From the NCBI GenBank assembly GCA_964490145.1, contig CAZBBS010000062.1, positions 1 to 15,635 on the forward strand: DNA of 15,635 nucleotides, in the 5' to 3' direction. The DNA is from Eutrophocola sp964490145. GTDB taxonomy: Bacteria > Pseudomonadota > Gammaproteobacteria > Pseudomonadales > Pseudohongiellaceae. Position numbers and translations under genes: made by a program. Of this stretch, positions 7,344-14,963 are shown in pieces; positions within the stretch are counted from its first letter, which is position 1; each line of letters opens with the position of its first letter. The notes beneath the pieces are model-generated. The model was given only the letters and a program-made list of their open reading frames with translations. It was not told the origin of the DNA and made no database searches.

Positions 7344-8357
7344 ATGAAGGCAGCCGTATTCCAGGGCGTTAAGAAGCCACTCGTCGTTGAATCTTTACCG
7401 GAGCCGGAAGCCTCAGGCCCTCATGATGTTGTGGTCCAGGTAGGGCGCTGCGGCATCTGTGGCAGCGACCTGCATATATCCGAGGATCCCATTTTCGGGG
7501 TGCCGGCAGGTGTGGTGCTGGGTCATGAATATTCCGGTGAAGTGGTTGGCATCGGCTCTGAGGTAAAAAGCGTGAAGGTCGGCGACAAGGTGTCTGTCAA
7601 TCCGCTGACGTCCTGTGGTACCTGTGTTCACTGTCTGGCGGGAGACCTGTCCATGTGTTCAAGCATGATTGTCGGCGGTGGTGGTTACGGTCAGTACTCC
7701 CTGGTCAGGGAGCATCAGTGCATAAGAATGCCTGAAGGTGTCAGCATCGAGGATGGTGCCCTGGTTGAACCGATGGCTGTGGGTCTCAGGGCGGTCAATC
7801 TGGCCAAGATTCATTCCGGTGCCAGGGTCATGGTTCTGGGTGCAGGCCCGATTGGTCTGGCGGTGACCTTCTGGGCTCGCCGTATGGGGGCCGGCAAGAT
7901 TGCTGTCACAGCTTCGTCCAATCGACGGGAAGGACTGGCCCGTGAGATGGGTGCTTCAGCGTTTGTCACGCCTGGCGAGAATCCGGTAGAAGAAATGAGC
8001 CGGGCACTGGGCGGTGCTCCGGAAATTGTTTTCGAGTGTGTAGGTAAAGTGGGCATGGTGCAGCAGTGTATCGAGCATGTGGCACCACGCGGCAAGGTGA
8101 TTGTGGTTGGTCTGTGCACTCACCCGGATACCTTTAACCCCTTCCTGTTTGTGACCAAGGAGTGCGTCCTGCAACCGTCGGCGTTCTATACCACGAGGGA
8201 TTTTCATACCACACTGGATATTCTGGAAGCGGGGGATACCTGTCCCCACAGCATGATCACGGATACCATCACCATCGATCAGACCCCGGAAGCCTTCGAG
8301 GCACTTAAACAACGCACCACGCAGTGCAAGGTGATGATCGATTCCTGGAATTCCTGA
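7344..8357 (+). CDS. zinc-binding medium-chain dehydrogenase (threonine/sorbitol dehydrogenase-like)
   Basis: This 337-residue cytoplasmic oxidoreductase belongs to the threonine 3-dehydrogenase/sorbitol dehydrogenase branch of zinc MDR enzymes. Catalytic site residues are Cys39 (G-I-C-G-S-D), His61-Glu62 (G-H-E-Y) and Glu142 (V-E-P). The structural zinc loop has Cys91, 94, 97 and 105. The cofactor fold has G-A-G-P-I-G (166-171). The end of the second Rossmann strand reads V-T-A-S-S-N-R-R instead of the usual acidic residue; small residues followed by Arg suggest NADP preference. ATG 7344 is set by AGGGGAG ending four bases upstream and the typical M-K-A-A-V-F start; the frame is open from 7287 but the upstream ATG lacks a ribosome-binding site. 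It is not closely similar to the dehydrogenase at 5308. Its stop codon lies in a 47-base structured element. Substrate (polyol, amino alcohol or hydroxy acid) cannot be told. Confidence 0.87.
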   Translation: MKAAVFQGVKKPLVVESLPEPEASGPHDVVVQVGRCGICGSDLHISEDPIFGVPAGVVLGHEYSGEVVGIGSEVKSVKVGDKVSVNPLTSCGTCVHCLAGDLSMCSSMIVGGGGYGQYSLVREHQCIRMPEGVSIEDGALVEPMAVGLRAVNLAKIHSGARVMVLGAGPIGLAVTFWARRMGAGKIAVTASSNRREGLAREMGASAFVTPGENPVEEMSRALGGAPEIVFECVGKVGMVQQCIEHVAPRGKVIVVGLCTHPDTFNPFLFVTKECVLQPSAFYTTRDFHTTLDILEAGDTCPHSMITDTITIDQTPEAFEALKQRTTQCKVMIDSWNS

Positions 8358-8397
8358 ACAGACGTTCAGAGAACCTGCTTCAGCAGCTGTTCAGGAA
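8351..8397 (+). repeat. compact three-way-junction inverted repeat over the dehydrogenase stop codon
   Basis: Perfect 11-base arms TTCCTGAACAG (8351-8361) and CTGTTCAGGAA (8387-8397) enclose two small perfect hairpins: GTTC-AGA-GAAC (8364-8374) and CTGC-TTCA-GCAG (8375-8386). Only A8362 and C8363 stay unpaired outside the loops. The stop codon TGA (8355-8357) is in the outer stem. No T-run follows, so it is not a standard intrinsic terminator. It may act as an mRNA 3'-end stabiliser or as an attenuator between the dehydrogenase and the propeller gene. Confidence 0.65.
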
Positions 8398-8468
8398 AGG
8401 TTCATTAGGCTGGATTTTCGGTGGATGGTTTAAGGAAAGCGGACATGCAGGATGTAGGAAATCAGGGA

Positions 8469-10991
8469 ATGAAAAACAGGCGGTTTGAGTGGCCAGCCTG
8501 GCTGGGCGTCTTGCTGTTACTGATGCCCGCTTGCCTGGTTCAGGCCTCCAGCGTTATCAGTAGTCCTGATGGTTTATCCCGTATCTGGAGCAGTCGCGGG
8601 CATGCCTACGCCGATGTTTTCCTCGAGGGTGAACGCCTGTCCGGAACTGTCACGCTGCGGGCCCAGGATGAAGATATCGGCACCGTGGTGGATATTTACC
8701 TGGTTGTCATGGCAAACAGGGGTGAAGCTGAATTCGGATTCATGAAAACGGCAAATGGCTGGCAGCGCTGGAATGGCACATTGAGAGCGCTCCAACCCTA
8801 CCGAACCAAAACCCTAGAGGCGACCGAAGATCTGGATGTGCTTGATGCGCAACCGCTGTTGTCAGGGTATTACCGGGTGGCAGCAGCCTATGGTACTGAT
8901 GACGGGCGCCTGGTTTTTGCCTCATCCAACCTGGCCTTCCGTGTGCATGATAAGTCGTCGGATGCCCTGCTGCCTTTTGCCTCTGCACCTGCCCTGGCCG
9001 ACTATCTCAAGGAGGGTATGCAGCAAACCTCCACACCCTATTACCGGCTGACCTCAGTCACTGCTGCCAGCGAGGATGCCAGCGCTTCCTCAAAGGCAGG
9101 ATCGTCAAGCGTCTCCGGGACCAATATCCAGGAACAGGGGGTGGACGAATCCGACAGTGTAAAAACTGACGGTGACACGCTTTATTCCTTGGCCAACTGT
9201 GATGGTGACATCTGTCTGGATATTCACTCGCTTGATGCCGATGCCGCCCAGGCAATTCTTCTGAACCAATTCCCGCTGGAGGCCACGGTAGCCCCTGACG
9301 GCATGTACCTGGTCAACGATACAGGTAATTCGGATTTACTGGTGACCATAGGCGGGCGCAACAGCTTCGGTTTCTGGCGGGATGTGTGGAGTTGGTCAGG
9401 TTACGCCACGGAAATTACCTTTTTTGATGTGGCAAACCCCCAGCGTCCGGTAATGCTTGAGCGCCTGACACTGGATGGCTCCCTGGTGTCCAGCCGCCGG
9501 GTAGGGGACACCCTGTATGTCGTCACCCGTTTCGCTCCCCATGTGTCTGACTACAATATCCTGCCAGTGGATACGCTGGATGAACGGGACAAGGACAGTA
9601 ATGAAAATGTACTTGCCAAGGCAGAGTTGTCTGACCTGATTCCACAGGTTGCGGATGCCTCGGGCAACAAGGTTGACCTGATTCAGGCCGAAAACTGCTA
9701 CCTGCCACTGCATGCTGTTGATGAAGCGCACAATCCGACGATAGTGACGATCTCGGCGATTTCCGTTGAATCTCACAGCATCTCGGAATCCCACTGCTTC
9801 CTGGGTGAGTCCGAAACCCTGTTCATGACCACCAACTCGCTCTACCTGGCCACCACTCGGTGGGATTACCAGGATTTCTTCGCGGATGCCCTGGTCTATG
9901 AGCCCGCCCACACGACCACTGTGCACAAGTTCGCTCTCGATCATGGCCTCATCAACTATCGAGGCAGCGGGGAGGTGGAAGGTCACCTGGGGTGGAGTGA
10001 AGACAAGAAATCCTTTCGCATGGGCGAAAATGGCGAATACCTTAACGTGGTGACATCCCTGGGTGATACCTGGAATGGCAGCTCCAGTACGCGGCTTACT
10101 GTACTCAGGGATAGCGGCGTGGAAGGGGAGCTGTCCCACGTCAGTGTTATAGACGATATAGGCAAGCCGGGTGAACAACTCTATGCCGCCCGTTTCATTG
10201 ATGACCGTGCCTATCTGGTTACGTTCCGGCTGACAGATCCGCTTTATGTCATTGACCTGACTGATCAGATGCATCCAGTGGTTGCCGGCGAGCTGGAAAT
10301 AGACGGTTATTCCGATTATCTGCATCCGATATCCGGCGATTTGCTGCTGGGTATTGGCAAGGATGCGATAGCCGATGAGGGCAGTATCGATTTTGGTGGT
10401 GGCAGGGGTGCCTGGTACCAGGGACTGAAACTCAGTCTGTTCAATGTCAGTGATCCGGGAAATCCCTATGAAGTGGATTCCCTGGTATTGGGTAAAAGGG
10501 GCACAGAGTCTGAGGTTTTGTGGGACCATCATGCCCTGGCCTTCCTGCCGGGCAGAGGCTTTGAACCCGACCGTCTGGCGATTCCCGTCATGCTGGCTGA
10601 TACACCACCTTCCTGGGAGGGTTGGTCCGCAGGTGAACCCAGTGCCTGGTACAACCGGACCCATTCCGGCCTGTATACCTTTGAGATTTCCAACCTGGGC
10701 ATCGCCCAGTCAGGACGGATTATTGAAGAGGCCGCTGTGGAAGAAAAGGATGTTATCGTCCTTGTTGAGGCGGATGATGTGGTTGATTCTGGCGCAGAAG
10801 AGGAAAAACCGGCGTCAGATGAACAGGCAGAGGCCGCCGAAGAGGACAACACCCGGCTTGCCGATCCTGACCTGTTTTTCCCGTTGTATTATTTTTATGG
10901 TGAGCGCGCTGTTCTGAAGGATGATGCGGTTTTCTATATCCATGACGGCAAAGTGGAAAGTGCATTCTGGGGTGAAGACATCATCCGTTGA
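8469..10991 (+). CDS. large secreted beta-propeller protein with an extra N-terminal beta domain
   Basis: This 840-residue exported protein has a signal peptide (residues 1-26, W-L-G-V-L-L-L-L core, probable cleavage V-Q-A|S-S). Residues about 54-159 form a small domain with W-Q-R-W-N-G-T-L-R-A-L-Q-P and S-G-Y-Y-R-V; it is related to the C-terminus of the protease encoded next. Residues about 218-840 match the bacterial secreted beta-propeller family (Beta_propel), whose signature T-N-I-Q-E-Q-G-V-D-E-S-D, then V-K-T-D-G, is at 218-237. A strongly acidic, low-complexity insert lies at about 752-795, before the final strand-forming segment. The start is uncertain: ATG 8469 (AGGA nine bases upstream) gives the cleanest signal peptide, ATG 8445 has a better AAGGA at 8432-8436, and GTG 8421 is unlikely. 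It leads an operon-like run with the protease and the CDGSH protein. Function unknown; binding or inhibitor role near the protease is a guess. Confidence 0.82.
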   Translation: MKNRRFEWPAWLGVLLLLMPACLVQASSVISSPDGLSRIWSSRGHAYADVFLEGERLSGTVTLRAQDEDIGTVVDIYLVVMANRGEAEFGFMKTANGWQRWNGTLRALQPYRTKTLEATEDLDVLDAQPLLSGYYRVAAAYGTDDGRLVFASSNLAFRVHDKSSDALLPFASAPALADYLKEGMQQTSTPYYRLTSVTAASEDASASSKAGSSSVSGTNIQEQGVDESDSVKTDGDTLYSLANCDGDICLDIHSLDADAAQAILLNQFPLEATVAPDGMYLVNDTGNSDLLVTIGGRNSFGFWRDVWSWSGYATEITFFDVANPQRPVMLERLTLDGSLVSSRRVGDTLYVVTRFAPHVSDYNILPVDTLDERDKDSNENVLAKAELSDLIPQVADASGNKVDLIQAENCYLPLHAVDEAHNPTIVTISAISVESHSISESHCFLGESETLFMTTNSLYLATTRWDYQDFFADALVYEPAHTTTVHKFALDHGLINYRGSGEVEGHLGWSEDKKSFRMGENGEYLNVVTSLGDTWNGSSSTRLTVLRDSGVEGELSHVSVIDDIGKPGEQLYAARFIDDRAYLVTFRLTDPLYVIDLTDQMHPVVAGELEIDGYSDYLHPISGDLLLGIGKDAIADEGSIDFGGGRGAWYQGLKLSLFNVSDPGNPYEVDSLVLGKRGTESEVLWDHHALAFLPGRGFEPDRLAIPVMLADTPPSWEGWSAGEPSAWYNRTHSGLYTFEISNLGIAQSGRIIEEAAVEEKDVIVLVEADDVVDSGAEEEKPASDEQAEAAEEDNTRLADPDLFFPLYYFYGERAVLKDDAVFYIHDGKVESAFWGEDIIR

Positions 10992-11103
10992 TATGTCTGT
11001 AGTCCGACAGGCCTTTCCAGAAGACAGGATGCCTGGTGGATGGTTCCGCAAGACGGATGTTCATGGCCATTTATCCCCTGACCAAAACCTGGAGTGGGAG
11101 CTG

Positions 11104-13140
11104 ATGTTGATATCCCGTGAAAAGCTTTCTGGCGTGTCAGGCAGTCTTGTTCTTTTGGTGGCCCTGGCCTTTTGGGATCCAGGCGTTGTTATGGCCTACG
11201 AACCTGCAGGTTCTGATTACGACAGGGCGCTTGATCCAGCCCTGGGTATAGGTGCCCAGTTCGGGCGCTGGGACGGGCTCATCACACTGGTCTATGATCC
11301 CGATGGTGCTCCAGATATTTTTTCCAATTCCGACGATGTGGTTGCGCTCCTGGAGGAAGCCGTTGGCGAGTGGGAGTTGGTCAGTGGTATCCGCTTCCAG
11401 GTCAGTGGTGTTGACAGTAATGCCGTGAACGATGATAACGCCCATCCGGACGATCTCGACGGACTGGTCCGGGTGTTCTGGGGTACGGCTGGTGGTGCCG
11501 CCGGACGTGCGGGACCGGATGCGGATTTTTACAGTCAGGACAAAGGCTTTTATCCCTTTATTGATGGCAGTGTAGAACTGAACCAGGACGAATCTTTGTG
11601 GAACTACAAGTCTGAACTGGTTGGCGTCCTGGTACACGAACTGGGACACCTGATCGGGCTTGGCCATTCCGATAATCCGGATTCCGCCATGTATGCCAAT
11701 CCCTACAATCACCTGAATCATCCCAGGGCAGATGACATCCTGGCTGTCCGTGCCTTGTACGGTAACGGTACGCTTGATCTGGCCGATGTTACCCAGCCGG
11801 TATCCCGCTGGGTTTATCAGCCTCTGCCGGCAGCACCGGCGAGCCGGGTGGAATTCCTGTTCAAGGCCAATCAGTTTGCCGATTCCGGCGCTTTTATTTC
11901 CGTGAATTCCGATACCCCGGTCACCAATATCACCAATGCCACCACCAGCAGCGGTTTTGTCCGTTTCAATCCGGGTGGCATCGGCAATTTCTCAAATACC
12001 CAGGCTATCAGTATTGATGCCACCGTGGTCTATGTGGATCCCATGGGGTACCGCTATGACCAGACCGACATGACCCTGTCCTGCAGCGCCAGGAGTGCCT
12101 GTGATGGCGGCTGGGTGAGTATAGGGTCCAGTGCGGCGATGAAGACCATTCCCGGTGACTGGATGGTATATGTGGAAGACGATGAAAACGGTACCAACCT
12201 GCTGGAGCTTCCATTCACCGTGAGCGCCACCACCGACTACAACAAGCCCCCAATCGCTGAAGTCACCGTGGATCCCGTGTCCGGGACCAACGGACTTGGT
12301 GTGAAGGTAAGCCTGCTGGTAACAGATCCTGAAGGCCATGACATTGACGTGATCTGGCATCCCCACGGTGATCTGGGTGACCAGGACGGTGATGGTTTCC
12401 TGGATACCGAGGTTCGCGACAGTGCTGCCAGTGGTGATTTGGTACAGCGCAACATCAGTTTCCTGAGTGTTGATTCCCATACCCTGTTCGTCGAGCTCGT
12501 GGATGACCAGGCTCGTTACGACGGCAGTCAATCAGAATCCAGTGTGGCCGGGCGAGGATTCCAGAACCTGATTGCCATCACCGTGAATCTGCCCCTGATT
12601 AATGACGATGATGTCACGATTGTGTCTTCTTTCGGTGAAGTCACTACCGGGAGTAATGGTGAAAGCCCGAATAATGCCAACAGCAGCCAGGTCATTTCAC
12701 AGATTGCGAGTGCAGCAACGCTGAGCCAGATAACTGCCTCGGATGGCACGGCAACAACGGCAGGTTTTGGCGCAGGGGCCAGTGCAGATGGCGGCAGTAC
12801 AACCGCGACAGAGTTTTCAGCTGGCCAGAATATCACTATCGCTGGATCGGTGACTCCCCAGGCTGGAGATGTCGGCAAGGCTGGTGAGATTTTCGTGGTG
12901 CTTTATACCTCTACCTCATTAAGTTACATGGATGTGGATGGGAATTACCGGCAGTGGGGTGGGAGTCTTAAAACCATTCAGCCTGCCCTTGAGCGTACAT
13001 CCCTGGGCAGTCAGGAAACCATTGAAGTGTTTTCGGATACGGTGCAAAGCGGGTTGTACCGGATATTTCTCGGCTATCGCTTGACGGAAGGTGGTCCCAT
13101 CCATTTCAATGCCAAGGCATTTCGCATTAATGTGAATTAA
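11104..13140 (+). CDS. secreted matrixin-type zinc metalloprotease with C-terminal accessory domains
   Basis: This 678-residue protein is a metzincin of the M10A (matrixin-like) type. After a signal peptide (residues about 1-34, core S-L-V-L-L-V-A-L-A-F, cleavage near V-M-A|Y-E) comes a catalytic domain with the zinc site H-E-L-G-H-L-I-G-L-G-H (His178, Glu179, His182, His188) and a Met-turn S-A-M-Y (Met196). It ends at the typical D-I-L-A-V-R-A-L-Y-G. Further domains follow: a beta domain with two cysteines in C-S-A-R-S-A-C, an Ig/PKD-like domain (about 380-490) that contains a calcium-loop-like D-Q-D-G-D-G-F-L-D from Asp426, a Ser/Thr/Ala/Gly-rich linker (about 515-570), and a C-terminal domain (571-678) shared with the preceding propeller protein. 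ATG 11104 is favoured by GGAG at 11091-11094 and by the signal peptide; the frame is open further upstream and even overlaps the preceding gene. No obvious pro-domain cysteine switch is seen, so it may lack a classical pro-peptide. Confidence 0.87.
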   Translation: MLISREKLSGVSGSLVLLVALAFWDPGVVMAYEPAGSDYDRALDPALGIGAQFGRWDGLITLVYDPDGAPDIFSNSDDVVALLEEAVGEWELVSGIRFQVSGVDSNAVNDDNAHPDDLDGLVRVFWGTAGGAAGRAGPDADFYSQDKGFYPFIDGSVELNQDESLWNYKSELVGVLVHELGHLIGLGHSDNPDSAMYANPYNHLNHPRADDILAVRALYGNGTLDLADVTQPVSRWVYQPLPAAPASRVEFLFKANQFADSGAFISVNSDTPVTNITNATTSSGFVRFNPGGIGNFSNTQAISIDATVVYVDPMGYRYDQTDMTLSCSARSACDGGWVSIGSSAAMKTIPGDWMVYVEDDENGTNLLELPFTVSATTDYNKPPIAEVTVDPVSGTNGLGVKVSLLVTDPEGHDIDVIWHPHGDLGDQDGDGFLDTEVRDSAASGDLVQRNISFLSVDSHTLFVELVDDQARYDGSQSESSVAGRGFQNLIAITVNLPLINDDDVTIVSSFGEVTTGSNGESPNNANSSQVISQIASAATLSQITASDGTATTAGFGAGASADGGSTTATEFSAGQNITIAGSVTPQAGDVGKAGEIFVVLYTSTSLSYMDVDGNYRQWGGSLKTIQPALERTSLGSQETIEVFSDTVQSGLYRIFLGYRLTEGGPIHFNAKAFRINVN

Positions 13141-13156
13141 GGTTCAGGAGAAAAGC

Positions 13157-13396
13157 ATGCTCAAACCGGATCGCGCCAGTGATACACCTTTTGTTGTGGA
13201 AGTGCAGGCAGGCAAGAACTATTTCTGGTGTGCCTGTGGCAAAAGTGCCAAACAGCCTTTTTGCGACGGTTCTCACAAGGACACAGGTTTTGTCCCTTTC
13301 AAATACACCGCAGAAATCAGCCGCAAGGTTTTCTTTTGTGGCTGCAAGCAGACCATGAATGCCCCTTACTGCGACGGTAGTCATAACAAGGCATAA
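13157..13396 (+). CDS. double-CDGSH iron-sulfur protein
   Basis: This 79-residue cytoplasmic protein should bind two [2Fe-2S] clusters by three Cys and one His each. The first motif is C-A-C-G-K-S-A-K-Q-P-F-C-D-G-S-H (Cys25, Cys27, Cys36, His40) and the second is C-G-C-K-Q-T-M-N-A-P-Y-C-D-G-S-H (Cys61, Cys63, Cys72, His76). Both fit the full family consensus. Tandem motifs in one short chain are the class III (MiNT-like) arrangement, proposed to work in electron transfer or redox sensing. There is no signal peptide or membrane segment. ATG 13157 has AGGAG six bases upstream and lies 16 bases after the protease stop, so it is very probably co-transcribed. A cytoplasmic iron-sulfur protein behind two exported proteins is unexpected; it may simply be a passenger. 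A terminator follows at once. Confidence 0.93.
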   Translation: MLKPDRASDTPFVVEVQAGKNYFWCACGKSAKQPFCDGSHKDTGFVPFKYTAEISRKVFFCGCKQTMNAPYCDGSHNKA

Positions 13397-13408
13397 CCAA
13401 TCCTAAAA

Positions 13409-13433
13409 AAAACCGGGCACTGGGCCCGGTTTT
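13409..13433. terminator. bidirectional intrinsic terminator
   Basis: A ten-pair stem, AAAACCGGGC (13409-13418) with GCCCGGTTTT (13424-13433), closes a five-base loop. The plus strand ends in TTTT. On the minus strand the stem is followed by a run of eight T (complement of 13405-13412). It lies between the convergent CDGSH gene (ends 13396) and the methionine synthase-like gene (ends 13456), so it serves both. Confidence 0.88.
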
Positions 13434-13455
13434 ATCTCAACACTGGTAAGCTCAA

Positions 13456-14601
13456 TCAGTTCTTGAAGAACCAGTCTGAGGCAATGGCAGCTCCCTCAGC
13501 CAGCGCCTTGAGCTTCAGCCAGGCAACGCCGGGATCAATCGAGGCCTGGCCCACGTGGATACTGAATCCGCAGTCGGTACCGGCCATGACATTTTCCTTG
13601 CCTACCAGATCGGCGTAGCGCTTGATGCGCTGGGCCACCAGTTCGGGATGCTCGATATAGTTGGACTGGACTTCGATCACGCCGGGACAGAGCACTTTTC
13701 CTTCAGGCAGCTTGAAGTCCTCGAACAAGGCCCACTCGTGGGCATGGCGGGGGTTGGCTGCTTCAAACAGCAGAGTTTGCGGTTTGGCTTTCATGACGAT
13801 ATCGATAATGTCGCGAAAGTTCATGTCACAGTGGTGCGGACCGCCATAGTTGCCCCAGCACAGGTGCATACGCAGTTGCTCCGCCGGGATGTTCTGTACG
13901 GCATGGTTAAGGGCTTCTACATGAATCTGGGAAACCTTGCGGAAATCCTCCAGGCTGACACCCTCCGAGTTCATGTGTCTGCCCATGGCGAGATCCGGGC
14001 AGTCGATCTGCAGGGTAGCGCCAGATGCCGCGATGATTTCATATTCGGTACGCATGGCCTCGGCAATGGCGAAGACATACTCTTCATGGGTGGGATAGTA
14101 CTCGTTCTTGAAGAAGATGGAGGTAACACCCGGGGAGGCGGAACTGAAGAAGGTGTACTCCATCTCGCCACCGGTGGCGTCCTGCATGTTCTTCACATCT
14201 TCATGCACATCGTCTGTAGTGGCGACGCTGATGGGGCCCTTGCAGCCGGGGGCATGGCGATGCTGACGAGCCGGGTCTTCACCGACTCTTCTTGCCAGGT
14301 TGGGAAACTCCACCAAGTCGGCAAAGATGTAGGAATTCTCACTGCCGCCAAAACCGTTCAGGCGGTCCTTGATATAAGTGGCATAACTGGGCTTGGACTG
14401 TTCGCCGTCATTCACCACGTCAACACCCAGATCACGCTGCTTCTTCACGATATCAATAACTGCCTGGTGAATGCGGTCATGCATGGCTTTTTCGTCCACC
14501 GGGACGCCGTCCTCACGTGCCCACATCATGTGCATGAGGTCTTCTTCGCGCGGCAAACTGCCAACGTGCGTGGTTAAAAAGTGGTCGGTACTTCTCGGCA
14601 T
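13456..14601 (-). CDS. cobalamin-independent methionine synthase II family protein (MetE C-terminal-like)
   Basis: This 381-residue cytoplasmic protein corresponds to only the C-terminal catalytic barrel of MetE (full MetE is about 750 residues). It starts with T-T-H-V-G-S-L-P-R, equivalent to the start of that half, and has the complete zinc set: His246 and Cys248 in M-H-L-C-W-G-N, Glu280 in L-L-F-E-A, and Cys344 in G-T-D-C-G-F. The zinc normally activates a thiol as methyl acceptor. Stand-alone proteins of this kind are not proven methionine synthases, since they lack the N-terminal half that helps hold methyl-folate; thiol or corrinoid partners are possible. ATG 14601 has AGGGGGA seven bases upstream. 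It diverges from a LigM/GcvT-like folate demethylase, which suggests that the two are in the same one-carbon pathway. Exact donor and acceptor are unknown. Confidence 0.87.
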   Translation of the reverse strand: MPRSTDHFLTTHVGSLPREEDLMHMMWAREDGVPVDEKAMHDRIHQAVIDIVKKQRDLGVDVVNDGEQSKPSYATYIKDRLNGFGGSENSYIFADLVEFPNLARRVGEDPARQHRHAPGCKGPISVATTDDVHEDVKNMQDATGGEMEYTFFSSASPGVTSIFFKNEYYPTHEEYVFAIAEAMRTEYEIIAASGATLQIDCPDLAMGRHMNSEGVSLEDFRKVSQIHVEALNHAVQNIPAEQLRMHLCWGNYGGPHHCDMNFRDIIDIVMKAKPQTLLFEAANPRHAHEWALFEDFKLPEGKVLCPGVIEVQSNYIEHPELVAQRIKRYADLVGKENVMAGTDCGFSIHVGQASIDPGVAWLKLKALAEGAAIASDWFFKN

Positions 14602-14730
14602 CGAATATCCCCCTGGATGACTGTTTTGTTGTTTTAAACTGAAAGCCTGCTACATTGATCAGGGCAGGTGGACATGAAGAATAACAGGTTATTTGGCCTC
14701 GTCCACCCGTAAATCTCACCGGAGTTTTCG

Positions 14731-14761
14731 TATTTTCGAAAATAATTTCGAATATCGAAAT
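14731..14761. repeat. tandem palindromes sharing a TTTCGA/TCGAAA core (candidate operator)
   Basis: TATTTTCGAAAATA (14731-14744) is a perfect 14-bp palindrome. Directly adjoining it, ATTTCGA (14745-14751) and TCGAAAT (14755-14761) are perfect 7-base inverted arms around ATA. A further TTTTCG half-site lies at 14725-14730. The cluster is centred about 75 bases upstream of the expected plus-strand start site, a position compatible with activation of one gene or control of both. Confidence 0.55.
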
Positions 14762-14811
14762 AATTATCTGCCAGAAAAATATCCTCTATAAATTCTTTTT
14801 AATCAATAAGA

Positions 14812-14817
14812 TATAAT
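14812..14817 (+). promoter_or_regulatory. -10 element of the LigM-like gene
   Basis: A perfect TATAAT hexamer predicts a start near 14823-14824 and a leader of about 140 bases. No convincing -35 box occurs 16-18 bases upstream (that stretch is AT-only sequence), which fits activator dependence through the upstream palindromes. Immediately downstream, TGCATTT (14817-14823) and AAATGCA (14834-14840) form an inverted repeat across the expected start site. Confidence 0.5.
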
Positions 14818-14963
14818 GCATTTGTTATGCATAAAATGCAGAGTCAACGCTAACTGCCACCTGTTTAATCCCTGTTTTTGCTTCCTCCTGAGAGGCATTT
14901 CTGGCAAAATGCGCCGTTTTTTGAAAGCCGAAAACCTTAAAGCAAAAACTAGGAGCTAACCTG

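Larger units (their letters stand above)
14602..14963. promoter_or_regulatory. AT-rich divergent control region (362 bp, no gene seen)
   Basis: This interval separates the MetE-like and LigM-like genes. It holds two adjacent palindromes at 14731-14761, a perfect -10 hexamer for the plus-strand gene at 14812-14817, short ATGCAT-type repeats at 14817-14840, and about 140 bases of leader with small hairpins (CCTC-CTGA-GAGG at 14884-14895; TTTTGC 14876-14881 facing GCAAAA 14904-14909). I see no reading frame with coding character. A promoter for the minus-strand gene must also be here, but I cannot place it with confidence. Confidence 0.6.

Noticed and set aside
8351..8410. Standard intrinsic terminator after the second dehydrogenase
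   Set aside because: The stem is followed by AAAGG and not a T-run, so Rho-independent termination is not supported.
8520..8537. Possible lipoprotein box ending at Cys22 of the propeller protein
   Set aside because: The residues before the Cys are M-P-A, not the usual L-(A/S/T)-(G/A). A normal signal peptidase I site follows at V-Q-A, so a soluble or surface-bound exported protein is more likely.
9396..10664. 422-residue minus-strand open frame inside the propeller gene
   Set aside because: It has no start context or recognisable motif and is antisense to clearly coding sequence; its composition reflects the opposite strand's codon structure.
10921..11103. Upstream extension of the protease frame into the end of the propeller gene
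   Set aside because: The added residues have no signal-peptide character and would bury the clear signal sequence that begins at 11104 behind a Shine-Dalgarno.
13555..14577. 340-residue plus-strand open frame opposite the MetE-like gene
   Set aside because: The minus-strand protein has a full set of family motifs, a Shine-Dalgarno and a terminator. The plus-strand frame has none of these and starts inside it.
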